Shown here: positions 9,401 to 22,345 of the stretch, in pieces
How the letters are laid out: every line of letters begins with the position of its first letter
Numbering within the stretch: position 1 is the stretch's first letter
Assembly (NCBI GenBank): GCA_950097015.1
Contig: CATNEN010000020.1
Location: 1 to 64,000 of the forward strand
Length of the DNA stretch: 64,000 nucleotides
Source of the DNA: Macrostomum hystrix
Lineage: Eukaryota; Platyhelminthes; Macrostomidae
Reading direction: 5' to 3'
Notes under the pieces: generated by a model
The model's database searches: none
Told to the model about the DNA's origin: nothing
The model's input: the letters and a program-made list of their open reading frames with translations, nothing else
Position numbers and translations under genes: made by a program

Positions 9401-12400
9401 TCGAACTTCAGGCCAGTGACTATCGAACGTCAGGCCAGTGACTATCGAACTTCAGGCCAGTGACCATCAAACTTCAGGCCAGTTACCATCCAACTTTAGG
9501 CTCGTGCTTGGTGAGTGAGTCCTGCATCCTCAAGCCAGTGACCATCGAACTTCAGGCTCGTGCTTTATGAGTGAGTCGCAATTCCTCAGGCCAGTGACCT
9601 TCGAACTTCAGGCCAGTGACCATCGAACTTCAGGCCAGTGACTGTCGTACTTCAGGCTCGTGCTTTGTGAGTGAGTCGCACCTGCTCAGGCCAGTGACCA
9701 TCGAACTTCAGGCCAGTGACTGTCGAACTTCAGGCCAGTGACTATTGAACTGAAGGCCAGTGACTATCAAACTTCAGGCCAGTGACCATCGAACTTCAGG
9801 CCAGTGACTATCGAACTTCAGGCAAGTGACTATCGAACTTCAGGCCAGTGACTATCGAACTTCAGCCTCGTGCTTTTGAGTGAGTCGCACCTCCTCAGGC
9901 CAGTGACCATCGAACTTCAGGCTCGTGCTTTTGAGTGAGTCGCACCTCCTCAGGCCAGTGACCTTCGAACTTCAGGCCAGTGACTATCGAACTTCAGGCC
10001 AGTGACTATCGAACTTCAGGCCAGTGACTATCGAACTTCAGGCCAGTGACTATCAAACTTCAGGCCAGTGACTATCGAACTTCAGGCCAGTGACTATCGA
10101 ACTTCAGGCAAGTGACTATCGAACTTCAGGCCAGTGACTATCGAACGTCAGGCCAGTGACTATCGAACTTCAGGCCAGTGACCATCAAACTTCAGGCCAG
10201 TTACCATCCAACTTTAGGCTCGTGCTTGGTGAGTGAGTCCTGCATCCTCAAGCCAGTGACCATCGAACTTCAGGCTCGTGCTTTATGAGTGAGTCGCAAT
10301 TCCTCAGGCCAGTGACCTTCGAACTTCAGGCCAGTGACCATCGAACTTCAGGCCAGTGACTGTCGTACTTCAGGCTCGTGCTTTGTGAGTGAGTCGCACC
10401 TGCTCAGGCCAGTGACCATCGAACTTCAGGCCAGTGACTGTCGAACTTCAGGCCAGTGACTGTCGAACTTCAGGTCAGTTACTATCCAACTTCAGGCTCG
10501 TGCTTTGTGAGTGAGTCCTACCTCCTCAGGCCAGTGACAATCGAACTTGAGGCTAGTGACTATCGAACTTCAGGCCAGTGACTATCGAACTTCAGGCCAG
10601 TGACTATCGAACTTCAGGCCAGTGACCATCAAACTTCAGGCCAGTGACTATCGAACTTCAGGCCAGTGACCATCAAACTTCAGGCCAGTGACTATTGAAC
10701 TGAAGGCCAGTGACTATCAAACTTCAGGCCAGTGACCATCGAACTTCAGGCCAGTGACTATCGAACTTCAGGCAAGTGACTATCGAACTTCAGGCAAGTG
10801 ACTATCGAACTTCAGGCCAGTGACTATCGAACTTCAGCCTCGTGCTTTTGAGTGAGTCGCACCTCCTCAGGCCAGTGACCATCGAACTTCAGGCTCGTGC
10901 TTTTGAGTGAGTCGCACCTCCTCAGGCCAGTGACCTTCGAACTTCAGGCCAGTGACTATCGAACTTCAGGCCAGTGACTATCGAACTTCAGGCCAGTGAC
11001 TATCGAACTTCAGGCCAGTGACTATCAAACTTCAGGCCAGTGACTATCGAACTTCAGGCCAGTGACTATCGAACTTCAGGCAAGTGACTATCGAACTTCA
11101 GGCCAGTGACTATCGAACTTCAGGCCAGTGACTATCGAACTTCAGGCCAGTGACCATCAAACTTCAGGCCAGTTACCATCCAACTTTAGGCTCGTGCTTG
11201 GTGAGTGAGTCCTGCATCCTCAAGCCAGTGACCATCGAACTTCAGGCTCGTGCTTTATGAGTGAGTCGCAATTCCTCAGGCCAGTGACCTTCGAACTTCA
11301 GGCCAGTGACCATCGAACTTCAGGCCAGTGACTGTCGTACTTCAGGCTCGTGCTTTGTGAGTGAGTCGCACCTGCTCAGGCCAGTGACCATCGAACTTCA
11401 GGCCAGTGACTGTCGAACTTCAGGCCAGTGACTGTCGAACTTCAGGCCAGTGACCATCGAACTTCAGGCCAGTGACTGTCGTACTTCAGGCTCGTGCTTT
11501 GTGAGTGAGTCGCACCTGCTCAGGCCAGTGACCATCGAACTTCAGGCCAGTGACTATCGAACTTCAGGCCAGTGACTATCGAACTTCAGGCCAGTGACCA
11601 TCAAACTTCAGGTCAGTTACTATCCAACTTTAGGCTCGTGCTTTGTGAGTGAGTCCTACCTCCTCAGGCCAGTGACAATCGAACTTCAGGCTAGTGACTA
11701 TCAAACTTCAGGCCAGTGAATATCGAACTTCAGGCTAGTGACTATTAAACTTCAGGCCAGTGACCATCGAACTTTAGGCCAGTGACCATCAAACTTCAGG
11801 CCAGTTACCATCCAACTTTAGGCACGTGCTTTGTGAGTGAGTCCTACCTCCTCAGGCCAGTGACTGTCGTACTTCAGGCTCGTGCTTTGTGAGTGAGTCC
11901 GACCTCCTCAGGCCAGTGACCTTCGAACTTCAGGCCAGTGACTATCGAACTTCAGGCCAGTGACTGTCGAACTTCAGGCCAGTGACCATCAAACTTCAGG
12001 CCAGTTGCCATCCAACTTTAGGCTCGTGCTTGGTGAGTGAATCCGACCTCCTCATGCCAGTGACCATCGAACTTCAGGCTCGTGCTTTTGAGTGAGTCGC
12101 ACCTCCTCAGGCCAGTGACCTTCGAACTTCAGGCCAGTGACTATCGAACTTCAGGCCAGTGACTATCGAACTTCAGGCAAGTGACTATCGAAGTTCAGGC
12201 CAGTGACTATCGAACTTCAGGCCAGTGACTATCGAACTTCAGGCCAGTGACTATTGAACTGAAGGCCAGTGACTATCAAACTTCAGGCCAGTGACCATCG
12301 AACTTCAGGCTCGTGCTTTTGAGTGAGTCGCACCTCCTCAGGCCAGTGACTATCGAACTTCAGGCCAGTGACTATCGAACTTCAGGCCAGTGACTATCGA

Positions 12401-15400
12401 ACTTCAGGCCAGTGACTGTCGAACTTCAGGCCAGTGACCATCGAACTTTAGGCACATGCTTTATGAGTGAGTTCTACCTCCTCAGGCCAGTGACTGTCGT
12501 ACTTCAGGCTCGTGCTTTGTGAGTGAGTCCGACCTCCTCAGGCCAGTGACAATCGAACTTGAGGCTAGTGACTATCGAACTTCAGGCCAGTGACTATCGA
12601 ACTTCAGGCCAGTGACTATCGAACTTCAGGCCAGTGGCCATCAAACTTCAGGTCAGTTACTATCCAACTTCAGGCTCGTGCTTTGTGAGTGAGTCCTACC
12701 TCCTCAGGCCAGTGACAATCGAACTTGAGGCTAGTGACTATCGAACTTCAGGCCAGTGACTATCGAACTTCAGGCCAGTGACTATCGAACTTCAGGCCAG
12801 TGACCATCAAACTTCAGGCCAGTGACTATCGAACTTCAGGCCAGTGACCATCAAACTTCAGGCCAGTGACTATTGAACTGAAGACCAGTGACTATCAAAC
12901 TTCAGGCCAGTGACCATCGAACTTCAGGCCAGTGACTATCGAACTTCAGGCAAGTGACTATCGAACTTCAGGCCAGTGACTATCGAACTTCAGGCTCGTG
13001 CTTTTGAGTGAGTCGCACCTCCTCAGGCCAGTGACCATCGAACTTCAGGCTCGTGCTTTTGAGTGAGTCGCACCTCCTCAGGCCAGTGACCTTCGAACTT
13101 CAGGCCAGTGACTATCGAACTTCAGGCCAGTGACTATCGAACTTCAGGCCAGTGACTATCGAACTTCAGGCCAGTGACCATCGAACTTTAGGCACATGCT
13201 TTATGAGTGAGTCCGACCTCCTCAGGCCAGTGACAATCGAACTTCAGGCTAGTGACTATCAAACTTCAGGCCAGTGACCATCGAACTTCAGGCTAGTGAC
13301 TATTGAACTTCAGGCCAGTGACTATTGAACTTCAGGTCAGTTACTATTGAACTTCAGGCCAGTGACCATCAAACTTCAGGTCAGTTACTATCCAACTTCA
13401 GGCTCGTGCTTTGTGAGTGAGTCCTACCTCCTCAGGCCAGTGACAATCGAACTTGAGGCTAGTGACTATCGAACTTCAGGCCAGTGACTATCGAACTTCA
13501 GGCCAGTGACTATCGAACTTCAGGCCAGTGACCATCAAACTTCAGGCCAGTGACTATCGAACTTCAGGCCAGTGACCGTCAAACTTCAGGCCAGTGACTA
13601 TTGAACTGAAGGCCAGTGACTATCAAACTTCAGGCCAGTGACCATCGAACCTCAGGCCAGTCACTATCGAACTTCAGGCAAGTGACTATCGAACTTCAGG
13701 CCAGTGACTATCGAACTTCAGCCTCGTGCTTTTGAGTGAGTCGCACCTCCTCAGGCCAGTGACTATCGAACTTCAGGCCAGTGACTATCGAACTTCAGCC
13801 TCGTGCTTTTGAGTGAGTCGCACCTCCTCAGGCCAGTGACCTTCGAACTTCAGGCCAGTGACTATCGAACTTCAGGCCAGTGACTATCGAACTTCAGGCC
13901 AGTGACTATCGAACTTCAGGCCAGTGACTATCAAACTTCAGGCCAGTGACTATCGAACTTCAGGCCAGTGACTATCGAACTTCAGGCAAGTGACTATCGA
14001 ACTTCAGGCCAGTGACTATCGAACTTCAGGCCAGTGACTATCGAACTTCAGGCCAGTGACCATCAAACTTCAGGCCAGTTACCATCCAACTTTAGGCTCG
14101 TGCTTGGTGAGTGAGTCCTGCATCCTCAGGCCAGTGACCATCGAACTTCAGGCTCGTGCTTTATGAGTGAGTCGCAATTCCTCAGGCCAGTGACCTTCGA
14201 ACTTCAGGCCAGTGACTATCGAACTTCAGGCCAGTGACTATCGAACTTCAGGCCAGTGACTATCGAACTTCAGGCCAGTGACTATCAAACTTCAGGCCAG
14301 TGACTATCGAACTTCAGGCTAGTGACTATCAAACTTCAGGCCAGTGAATATCGAACTTCAGGCTAGTGACTATTAAACTTCAGGCCAGTGACCATCGAAC
14401 TTTAGGCCAGTGACCATCAAACTTCAGGCCAGTTACCATCCAACTTTAGGCACGTGCTTTGTGAGTGAGTCCTACCTCCTCAGGCCAGTGACTGTCGTAC
14501 TTCAGGCTCGTGCTTTGTGAGTGAGTCCGACCTCCTCAGGCCAGTGACCTTCGAACTTCAGGCCAGTGACTATCGAACTTCAGGCCAGTGACTGTCGAAC
14601 TTCAGGCCAGTGACCATCAAACTTCAGGCCAGTTGCCATCCAACTTTAGGCTCGTGCTTGGTGAGTGAATCCGACCTCCTCATGCCAGTGACCATCGAAC
14701 TTCAGGCTCGTGCTTTTGAGTGAGTCGCACCTCCTCAGGCCAGTGACCTTCGAACTTCAGGCCAGTGACTATCGAACTTCAGGCCAGTGACTATCGAACT
14801 TCAGGCAAGTGACTATCGAAGTTCAGGCCAGTGACTATCGAACTTCAGGCCAGTGACTATCGAACTTCAGGCCAGTGACTATTGAACTGAAGGCCAGTGA
14901 CTATCAAACTTCAGGCCAGTGACCATCGAACTTCAGGCTCGTGCTTTTGAGTGAGTCGCACCTCCTCAGGCCAGTGACTATCGAACTTCAGGCCAGTGAC
15001 TATCGAACTTCAGGCCAGTGACTATCGAACTTCAGGCCAGTGACTGTCGAACTTCAGGCCAGTGACCATCGAACTTTAGGCACATGCTTTATGAGTGAGT
15101 TCTACCTCCTCAGGCCAGTGACTGTCGTACTTCAGGCTCGTGCTTTGTGAGTGAGTCCGACCTCCTCAGGCCAGTGACAATCGAACTTGAGGCTAGTGAC
15201 TATCGAACTTCAGGCCAGTGACTATCGAACTTCAGGCCAGTGACTATCGAACTTCAGGCCAGTGGCCATCAAACTTCAGGTCAGTTACTATCCAACTTCA
15301 GGCTCGTGCTTTGTGAGTGAGTCCTACCTCCTCAGGCCAGTGACAATCGAACTTGAGGCTAGTGACTATCGAACTTCAGGCCAGTGACTATCGAACTTCA

Positions 15401-17290
15401 GGCCAGTGACTATCGAACTTCAGGCCAGTGACCATCAAACTTCAGGCCAGTGACTATCGAACTTCAGGCCAGTGACCATCAAACTTCAGGCCAGTGACTA
15501 TTGAACTGAAGACCAGTGACTATCAAACTTCAGGCCAGTGACCATCGAACTTCAGGCCAGTGACTATCGAACTTCAGGCAAGTGACTATCGAACTTCAGG
15601 CCAGTGACTATCGAACTTCAGGCTCGTGCTTTTGAGTGAGTCGCACCTCCTCAGGCCAGTGACCATCGAACTTCAGGCTCGTGCTTTTGAGTGAGTCGCA
15701 CCTCCTCAGGCCAGTGACCTTCGAACTTCAGGCCAGTGACTATCGAACTTCAGGCCAGTGACTATCGAACTTCAGGCCAGTGACTATCGAACTTCAGGCC
15801 AGTGACCATCGAACTTTAGGCACATGCTTTATGAGTGAGTCCGACCTCCTCAGGCCAGTGACAATCGAACTTCAGGCTAGTGACTATCAAACTTCAGGCC
15901 AGTGACCATCGAACTTCAGGCTAGTGACTATTGAACTTCAGGCCAGTGACTATTGAACTTCAGGTCAGTTACTATTGAACTTCAGGCCAGTGACCATCAA
16001 ACTTCAGGTCAGTTACTATCCAACTTCAGGCTCGTGCTTTGTGAGTGAGTCCTACCTCCTCAGGCCAGTGACAATCGAACTTGAGGCTAGTGACTATCGA
16101 ACTTCAGGCCAGTGACTATCGAACTTCAGGCCAGTGACTATCGAACTTCAGGCCAGTGACCATCAAACTTCAGGCCAGTGACTATCGAACTTCAGGCCAG
16201 TGACCATCAAACTTCAGGCCAGTGACTATCGAACTTCAGGCCAGTGACTATCAAACTTCAGGCCAGTGACCATCGAACCTCAGGCCAGTCACTATCGAAC
16301 TTCAGGCAAGTGACTATCGAACTTCAGGCCAGTGACTATCGAACTTCAGCCTCGTGCTTTTGAGTGAGTCGCACCTCCTCAGGCCAGTGACTATCGAACT
16401 TCAGGCCAGTGACTATCGAACTTCAGCCTCGTGCTTTTGAGTGAGTCGCACCTCCTCAGGCCAGTGACCTTCGAACTTCAGGCCAGTGACTATCGAACTT
16501 CAGGCCAGTGACTATCGAACTTCAGGCCAGTGACTATCGAACTTCAGGCCAGTGACTATCAAACTTCAGGCCAGTGACTATCGAACTTCAGGCCAGTGAC
16601 TATCGAACTTCAGGCAAGTGACTATCGAACTTCAGGCCAGTGACTATCGAACTTCAGGCCAGTGACTATCGAACTTCAGGCCAGTGACCATCAAACTTCA
16701 GGCCAGTTACCATCCAACTTTAGGCTCGTGCTTGGTGAGTGAGTCCTGCATCCTCAGGCCAGTGACCATCGAACTTCAGGCTCGTGCTTTATGAGTGAGT
16801 CGCAATTCCTCAGGCCAGTGACCTTCGAACTTCAGGCCAGTGACCATCGAACTTCAGGCCAGTGACTGTCGTACTTCAGGCTCGTGCTTTGTGAGTGAGT
16901 CGCACCTGCTCAGGCCAGTGACCATCGAACTTCAGGCCAGTGACTGTCGAACTTCAGGCCAGTGACTGTCGAACTTCAGGCCAGTGACCATCGAACTTCA
17001 GGCCAGTGACCATCGAACTTCAGGCTCGTGCTTTTGAGTGAGTCGCACCTCCTCAGGCCAGTGACCATCGAACTTCAGGCCAGTGACTATCGAACTTCAG
17101 GCCAATGACTATCGAACTTCAGGCTCGTGCTTTTTGAGTGAGTCCTACCTCCTCAGGCCAGTGACTGTCGTACTTCAGGCCAGTGACCATCGAACTTCAG
17201 GCCAGTGACCATCGAACTTCAGGCCAGACCCTATTGAACTGAAGGCCAGTGACTATCAAACTTCAGGCCAGTGACCATCGAACTTCAGGC
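6443..17290. repeat. Giant 22-bp satellite with higher-order repeats
   Basis: Nearly 11 kb of a 22-bp unit with core CTTCAGGCCAGTGACTATCG. It is interrupted dozens of times by a spacer unit with core GCTCGTGCTTTGTGAGTGAG and CTACCTCCTCAGG. Nested higher-order periods are visible: about 486 bp (7441 against 7927), about 718 bp (9424 against 10142) and 2628 bp (11713 against 14341, and 12631 against 15259). There is no long open frame and no gene in the array. Confidence 0.95.
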
Positions 17291-17600
17291 AAAGCCAGTG
17301 CTAAGTGAATTTGTTTTTGCTGTTAATCACAATGCCAAGAGCAAACCATGCGATCCCATTCAGGAGGCTCTCCTTATCAGATCCTATACCTGGGTGCCGA
17401 GTCTCATCTCGAATACAAAAATATTTTCCTAAATCGTTCCCATAATCCTAAATATTAGAATACAAATATTTCCTATAATCCAGACCTCAAACCCAGACAT
17501 CTTGGATCACCCTTTCTCTGGCTTCGTTTCCATAGAAACAAGCACTTCAGCCCCACAAATGTCATTATAAACAATCGTCATGTATAAGAATAGATGAATG
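17291..17600. other. Unique intergenic sequence
   Basis: AT-moderate sequence after the satellite end. It contains GTTTCCATAGAAACAAGCAC, of which a variant recurs at about 18045. I see no gene here. Confidence 0.5.
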
Positions 17601-17604
17601 TTTG

Positions 17605-17750
17605 AGTTAGACTGTGTCTGTGTTAGACTGTGTCTGTGTTAGACTGTGTCTGTGTTAGACTGTGTCTGTGTCAGACTGTGTTTGTGTTAGACTGTGTCTG
17701 TGTTAGACTGTGTCTGTGTTAGACTGTGTCTGTGTCAGACTGTGTCTGAG
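17605..17750. repeat. 16-bp minisatellite
   Basis: About nine copies of TTAGACTGTGTCTGTG, with a TCAGACTG variant and a TTTGTG variant. Confidence 0.92.
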
Positions 17751-18150
17751 TTCCCCAGCCCAGATCCCTAACCCTGTTCCCAAACACTGATTCCCAACCC
17801 TAATCACCAACCCTGATCTCTAAAAAAATCCCGGCCACCAAAGGCTGCAATTCTGATACCGAAAAGATGATAAAGTTCCCTACCCAAATCCGGATTATCG
17901 AAGCGTCATCCCAAAACCTGATCCTGGCCCTCGATCCCAAATCCCCATGCAGCCTTTGAATATGTGATCAATCAAGTAGCCTATCAAACCTGATCCATCA
18001 TTTTTGAGTCAGTCCAAGTCAGCTTTAATTTACTCACGCATAGTTGCCATAGCAACAAGCACTCCAGCCCCCCAGAGTCCATTGGAGAAGCCGGGGAATC
18101 TTCAGTGAGTTGAGCACTCATATCAGGCAGAGGCTTTGAGCAAATCAGGC
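17751..18150. other. Intergenic sequence without recognised gene
   Basis: The sequence is rich in CCCTAA/CCTGATC-like words, such as CCCTAACCCTGTTCCCAA, with no consistent period. It includes the first GAGCAC-type word (GTTGAGCACTC near 18110). No open frame is supported. Confidence 0.45.
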
Positions 18151-18154
18151 GGCT

Positions 18155-18512
18155 AATGGGAGATGGAGACAGAGAGAATGGCAGATGGAGACAGAGAGAA
18201 TGGCAGATGGAGACAGAGAGAATGGCAGATGGAGACAGAGAGAATGGCAGATGGAGACAGAGAGAATGGCAGATGGAGACAGAGAATGGCCGATGGAGAC
18301 AGAGAGAATGGCAGATGGAGACAGAGAATGGCAGATGGAGACAGAGAGAATGGCAGATGGAGACAGAGAATGGCCGATGGAGACAGAGAGAATGGCAGAT
18401 GGAGACAGAGAATGGCCGATGGAGACAGAGAATGGTAGATGGAGACAGAGAATGGGAGATGCAGACAGAGAATGGCAGATGGAGACAGAATGGCAGATGG
18501 AGACAGAGAATG
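18155..18512. repeat. 20/22-bp purine-rich minisatellite
   Basis: About 17 copies of a unit with core GATGGAGACAGAGAGAATGG. AGAG-to-AG and GCAGA/GCCGA variants alternate. Because unit length varies, several frames stay open on both strands. These are artefacts. Confidence 0.93.
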
Positions 18513-19228
18513 GGAGGGCACAGCAGCAGCTGAGCACAATGCCAGTTAATTAGGGAGCGGTTGCGGCAAAAGCCAGTTCAAACTGCAGGGCCAAGCTGAG
18601 CTGCCGTACTCACATCCCTCCCTCCCTCCGCCCTCCGCTCTGAGCAGGACTCGCGATTTCTGTACAATCCGCAGCCTCTCCTGGTGGGCCCTCCGAGCAC
18701 CGAGGCGAAGGCAAAGGCATCTCGGGCCTGCCTTCTCCGACACAATGGGCCTGTGGGACTCACCCACCTCCCTCCGCTCCGATGAGGCTGAACCGCAGTC
18801 TCTCCGCTTCTGTCCTCTCCTCTCCTCTTTATTCCCTGCTGTGAGTGCTCGACTTTAAGGGCTGGAGGGGGTCACCGCCCGATGTGAAGCAGGCCAGATT
18901 CTGCTCAGCATCGAGTTGAGCACGGTACTGTCTGAACACAATTATCCAGAGAGGCTGTAACTAAGGGGCAGCCACCCCACTCCCAGACAGAGGCATTGTG
19001 CTGAGGGGTTTATCTGAGCACAGTGAGCCTTCACAGCTTCTCAAACTGCGGCCTTAGCAGCAGACAGGCAGGCTGAGATGGGTTGAGAAGAATGGATGGG
19101 CCGCTGCTGAGTTCATGATTTTATGAGTTTGAGAACAGTCGGAGACTGCCTGCCTGCCTGTGCCAAAGCTTGTTAAGTGCTGTAGAATGCTGTGTGTGCT
19201 GATGATGAGGGAAACAATCTTCAATAAA
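18513..19228. repeat. Low-copy GAGCAC-rich repeat family, copy 1
   Basis: The stretch 18640-18790 is similar to 22965-23155; shared words include TTTCTGTACAAT, CGCAGCCTCTCCTG and GACACAATGGGCCTGTG. The stretch 18889-19160 is similar to 22455-22705 and 26525-26760; shared words include CATCGAGTTGAGCA, GAGAGGCTGTAACTAA and GAGGCATTGTGCTGAG. No transposon protein or inverted ends could be seen. Confidence 0.7.
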
Positions 19229-19662
19229 TTTTACAACCCCGAATCCACAGCCCTGAATCCACAACCCTGAATCCACAACCCCGAATCCACAACCCTGAAT
19301 CCACAGCCCTGAATCCACAACCCTGAATCCACAGCCCTGACTCCACAACCCCGAATCCACAACCCAGAATCCACAGCCCTGACTCCACAACCCTGAATCC
19401 ACAACCCTGAATCCACAACCCTTAATCCACAACCCTGAATCCACAGCCCTGAATCCACAACCCTGAATCCACAACCCTTAATCCACAACCCTGAATCCAC
19501 AACCCTTAATCCACAACCCTGAATCCACAGCCCTGAATCCACAACCCTGAATCCACAACCCTTAATCCACAACCCTGAATCCACAGCCCTGAATCCACAA
19601 CCCTGAATCCACAACCCTTAATCCACAACCCTGAATCCACAACCCGGAATCCACAACCCTTA
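19229..19662. repeat. 14-bp minisatellite
   Basis: About 30 copies of AACCCTGAATCCAC, with CAGCCCTG, CCCGAATC, CCCTTAAT and CCTGACTC variants. The minus strand gives spurious frames of the CGFRVVDSGLW type. Confidence 0.95.
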
Positions 19663-20424
19663 ATACAGAACCTAAATAAACATTCAAACCCTAGAAATTA
19701 AAATCTTTTATTTTAATCCCTTATCCCAGATCCCGAATCCTGAAGTCTGAATACTCAACAGCTTTCTTATTCCTTACCAAATATGCTCAAATGCTCAACC
19801 ATTCAACTGAAGCCTGTTCCTGAATCAAAAAAGATCCCAAACCTCGTGACCCATCTCGAATGGGATTTGTTTAACAGGTTTATTCGCAGATTTATCAGAA
19901 AATGGCTTTCAGCAGCTGTTATCACCTGACCAAATAGCACTGGCTTATTTGCAATGTATTTTATGTCTATGGCTAAACCTATCTAAGCAGTGTGATTTTC
20001 TCTTCACTGTCCGTCCATGCTTCAGCTCATGCGGCTGCTTAAATGTTAATTAAACTGGCTGCTAACATTTGAGCAGTGTTGCTTTTTCATTTCAAACAGT
20101 CTTTTCAGAAGTTGCTGATCTTTACAAGGCCAATGATTTTAGTTTTGTTTTGTCATTGGCACAGCAGCTGCTATTGTTCAGTGAGCACCGCTACACTTGT
20201 CTCAAAGGGCAATTCTGAGCACACTGTGAGCAGTCTCAGCTGCAGCCACCCCAGCCTCCTCAGATGCGGTTCAGGAGAGCCTTTGAAAAAGCATTCTCAA
20301 GCAGACAATGAGTTGAGCACAGCTTAAATATATTCAGTTGTTAATGTATCAAGTTGTTAATAAAATATATAATTATATCAATTTGAATACTGTTGTTATC
20401 TAATTTAAATGCCATATTCACCAT
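19663..20424. other. Intergenic sequence between minisatellites
   Basis: AT-rich and without a supported gene. At 20205-20330 the sequence TGAGCACACTGTGAGCAGTC matches a segment near 26310, so the GAGCAC-rich family is also present here. Confidence 0.45.
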
Positions 20425-20524
20425 GAGGCTCAAGTATGCTCAAGTATGCTCAAGTATGCTCAAGTATGCTCAAGTATGCTCAAGTATGCTCAAGTATGCT
20501 CAAGTATGCTCAAGTATGCTCACT
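20425..20524. repeat. 10-bp minisatellite
   Basis: About ten perfect copies of CAAGTATGCT in tandem. They start after GAGGCT at about 20430 and end at GCTCACTTC. Confidence 0.95.
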
Positions 20525-21179
20525 TCTTAACAATGTTGCAGTACGAATTTGCTTTGTGTTTTTTATTTGAATTCAAACGATTAACTTTGATATGGTGAAT
20601 TTATCTTGCATGCTTTCATTCTACGCTTGTAATATGTAAGTCTGCTGTTTCTGTGTGAGTATTCTCATCCAGCAGGGTGGGCTGCAGTTTTGTTGTTGTG
20701 CATAAGTGGCAGGTTGGCATGCAAGACAAGCTCATAGACTGCAGGTTTGGCTGAGCATTGCTTGCGTTAGATCGCTTTGGACAGACTGGAGTCTATTCTC
20801 AATCCAGCCTCTTCCTTCCCCTACTCTCGTCTCCGCGCAGTCCATTCCAGTCCCCGTGTTGGTCTCGGTTGCCAAGGGCCGCATATCGACCTCCTCCCTC
20901 CAGCAGGTTTGAGCAGTTTTGCACTCGGCCTGGAGCTCTCAGCGTGGCCCGCCTGACTGGCGCCCTTTGGCTGCGTTTTTACCTGCGGGAGGGTCTCATT
21001 GCTGTGCTGGGTTGGCGCCCAGATACTGAGTGTGCTCAAGTTAATTACAGCCTCAATTTCTGCTCACAGCTGGTTAATTTCTCTGTCTCTCTTCAGCTAC
21101 TGTTTTGAGCTCCTTTTTGAGGCCTGACTCAACATTCTCTCTGCCGTGCTGATGCTTTAGGATTGCAAAATTGAATTCT
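20525..21179. other. Intergenic sequence without recognised gene
   Basis: A 116-codon open frame at 20758-21108 (+) has no family motif, and I do not call it a gene. The rest is ordinary intergenic DNA. Confidence 0.4.
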
Positions 21180-22345
21180 GGGATGTGAGGGGAGAAACAG
21201 ACAGAGGTGAGGGGAGAAACAGACAGATATGAGTGGAGAAACAGACAGAGATGAGGGGAGAAACAGACAGAGTTGAGGGGGAGAAACAGACAGAGGTGAG
21301 GGGAGAAACAGACGGAGATAAGGGCAGAAACAGACAGAGATGAGGGGAGAAACAGACAGGTGAGGGGAGATACAGACAGAGGTGAGGGGAGAAACAGACA
21401 GAGATAAGGGCAGAAACAGACAGAGATGAGGGGAGAAACAGACAGGTGAGGGGAGATACAGACAGAGATAAGGGGAGAAACAGACAGAGGTGAGGGGGAG
21501 AAACAGACAGAGGTGAGGGGAGAAACAGACAGAGGTGAGGGAGAAACAGACAGAGGTGAGGGAGAAACAGACAGAGGTGAGGGGAGAAACAGACAGAGGT
21601 GAGGGGAGAAACAGACAGAGGTGAGGGGAGAAACAGACAGAGATGAGGGGAGAAACAGACAGAGGTGAGGGGAGAAACAGACAGAGGTGAGGGGAGAAAC
21701 AGACAGAGATGAGGGGAGAAACAGACAGAGATGAGGGGAGAAACAGACAGAGGTGAGGGGAGAAACAGACAGAGATGAGGGGAGAAACAGACAGAGATGA
21801 GGGGAGAAACAGACAGATGTGAGGGGAGAAACAGACAGAGGTGAGGGGAGAAACAGACAGAGGTGAGGGGAGAAACAGACAGAGGTGAGGGGAGAAACAG
21901 ACAGAGGTGAGGGGAGAAACAGACAGAGATGAGGGGAGAAACAGACAGAGATGAGGGGAGAAACAGACAGAAATGAGGGGAGAAACAGACAGAAATGAGG
22001 GGAGAAACAGACAGAGGTGAGGGGAGAAACAGACAGAGGTGAGGGGAGAAACAGACAGAGATGAGGGGAGAAACAGACAGAGGTGAGGGGAGAAACAGAC
22101 AGAAATGAGGGGAGAAACAGACAGAGGTGAGGGGGAGAAACAGACAGAGGTGAGGGGAGAAACAGACAGAGGTGAGGGGGGAGAAGCAGACAGAGATGAG
22201 GGGGAGAAACAGACAGAGGTGAGGGGAGAAGCAGACAGAGATGAGGGGGAGAAACAGACAGAGGTGAGGGGGAGAAACAGACAGAGGTGAGGGGAGAAAC
22301 AGACAGAGGTGAGGGGGAGAAACAGATAGACGTGAGGACAGAAGC
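21180..22345. repeat. 22-bp purine minisatellite, block 1
   Basis: About 50 copies of a unit with core GGGGAGAAACAGACAGAG, followed by GTGA or ATGA. Units of 20-24 bp occur through changes in the G run. The part from about 21195 to 22310 is a near copy of 23375 to 24492. The 402-codon minus frame of CLFLPSPLSVSP type is an artefact. Confidence 0.95.

Noticed and set aside
19229-19662. Telomere-like repeat (AACCCT words)
   Set aside because: The period is 14 bp with AATCCAC between, not six; it is an ordinary minisatellite.
20758-21108. 116-codon plus-strand frame
   Set aside because: No motif and no splice or promoter support; overlapping frames are similarly open, so chance is likely.
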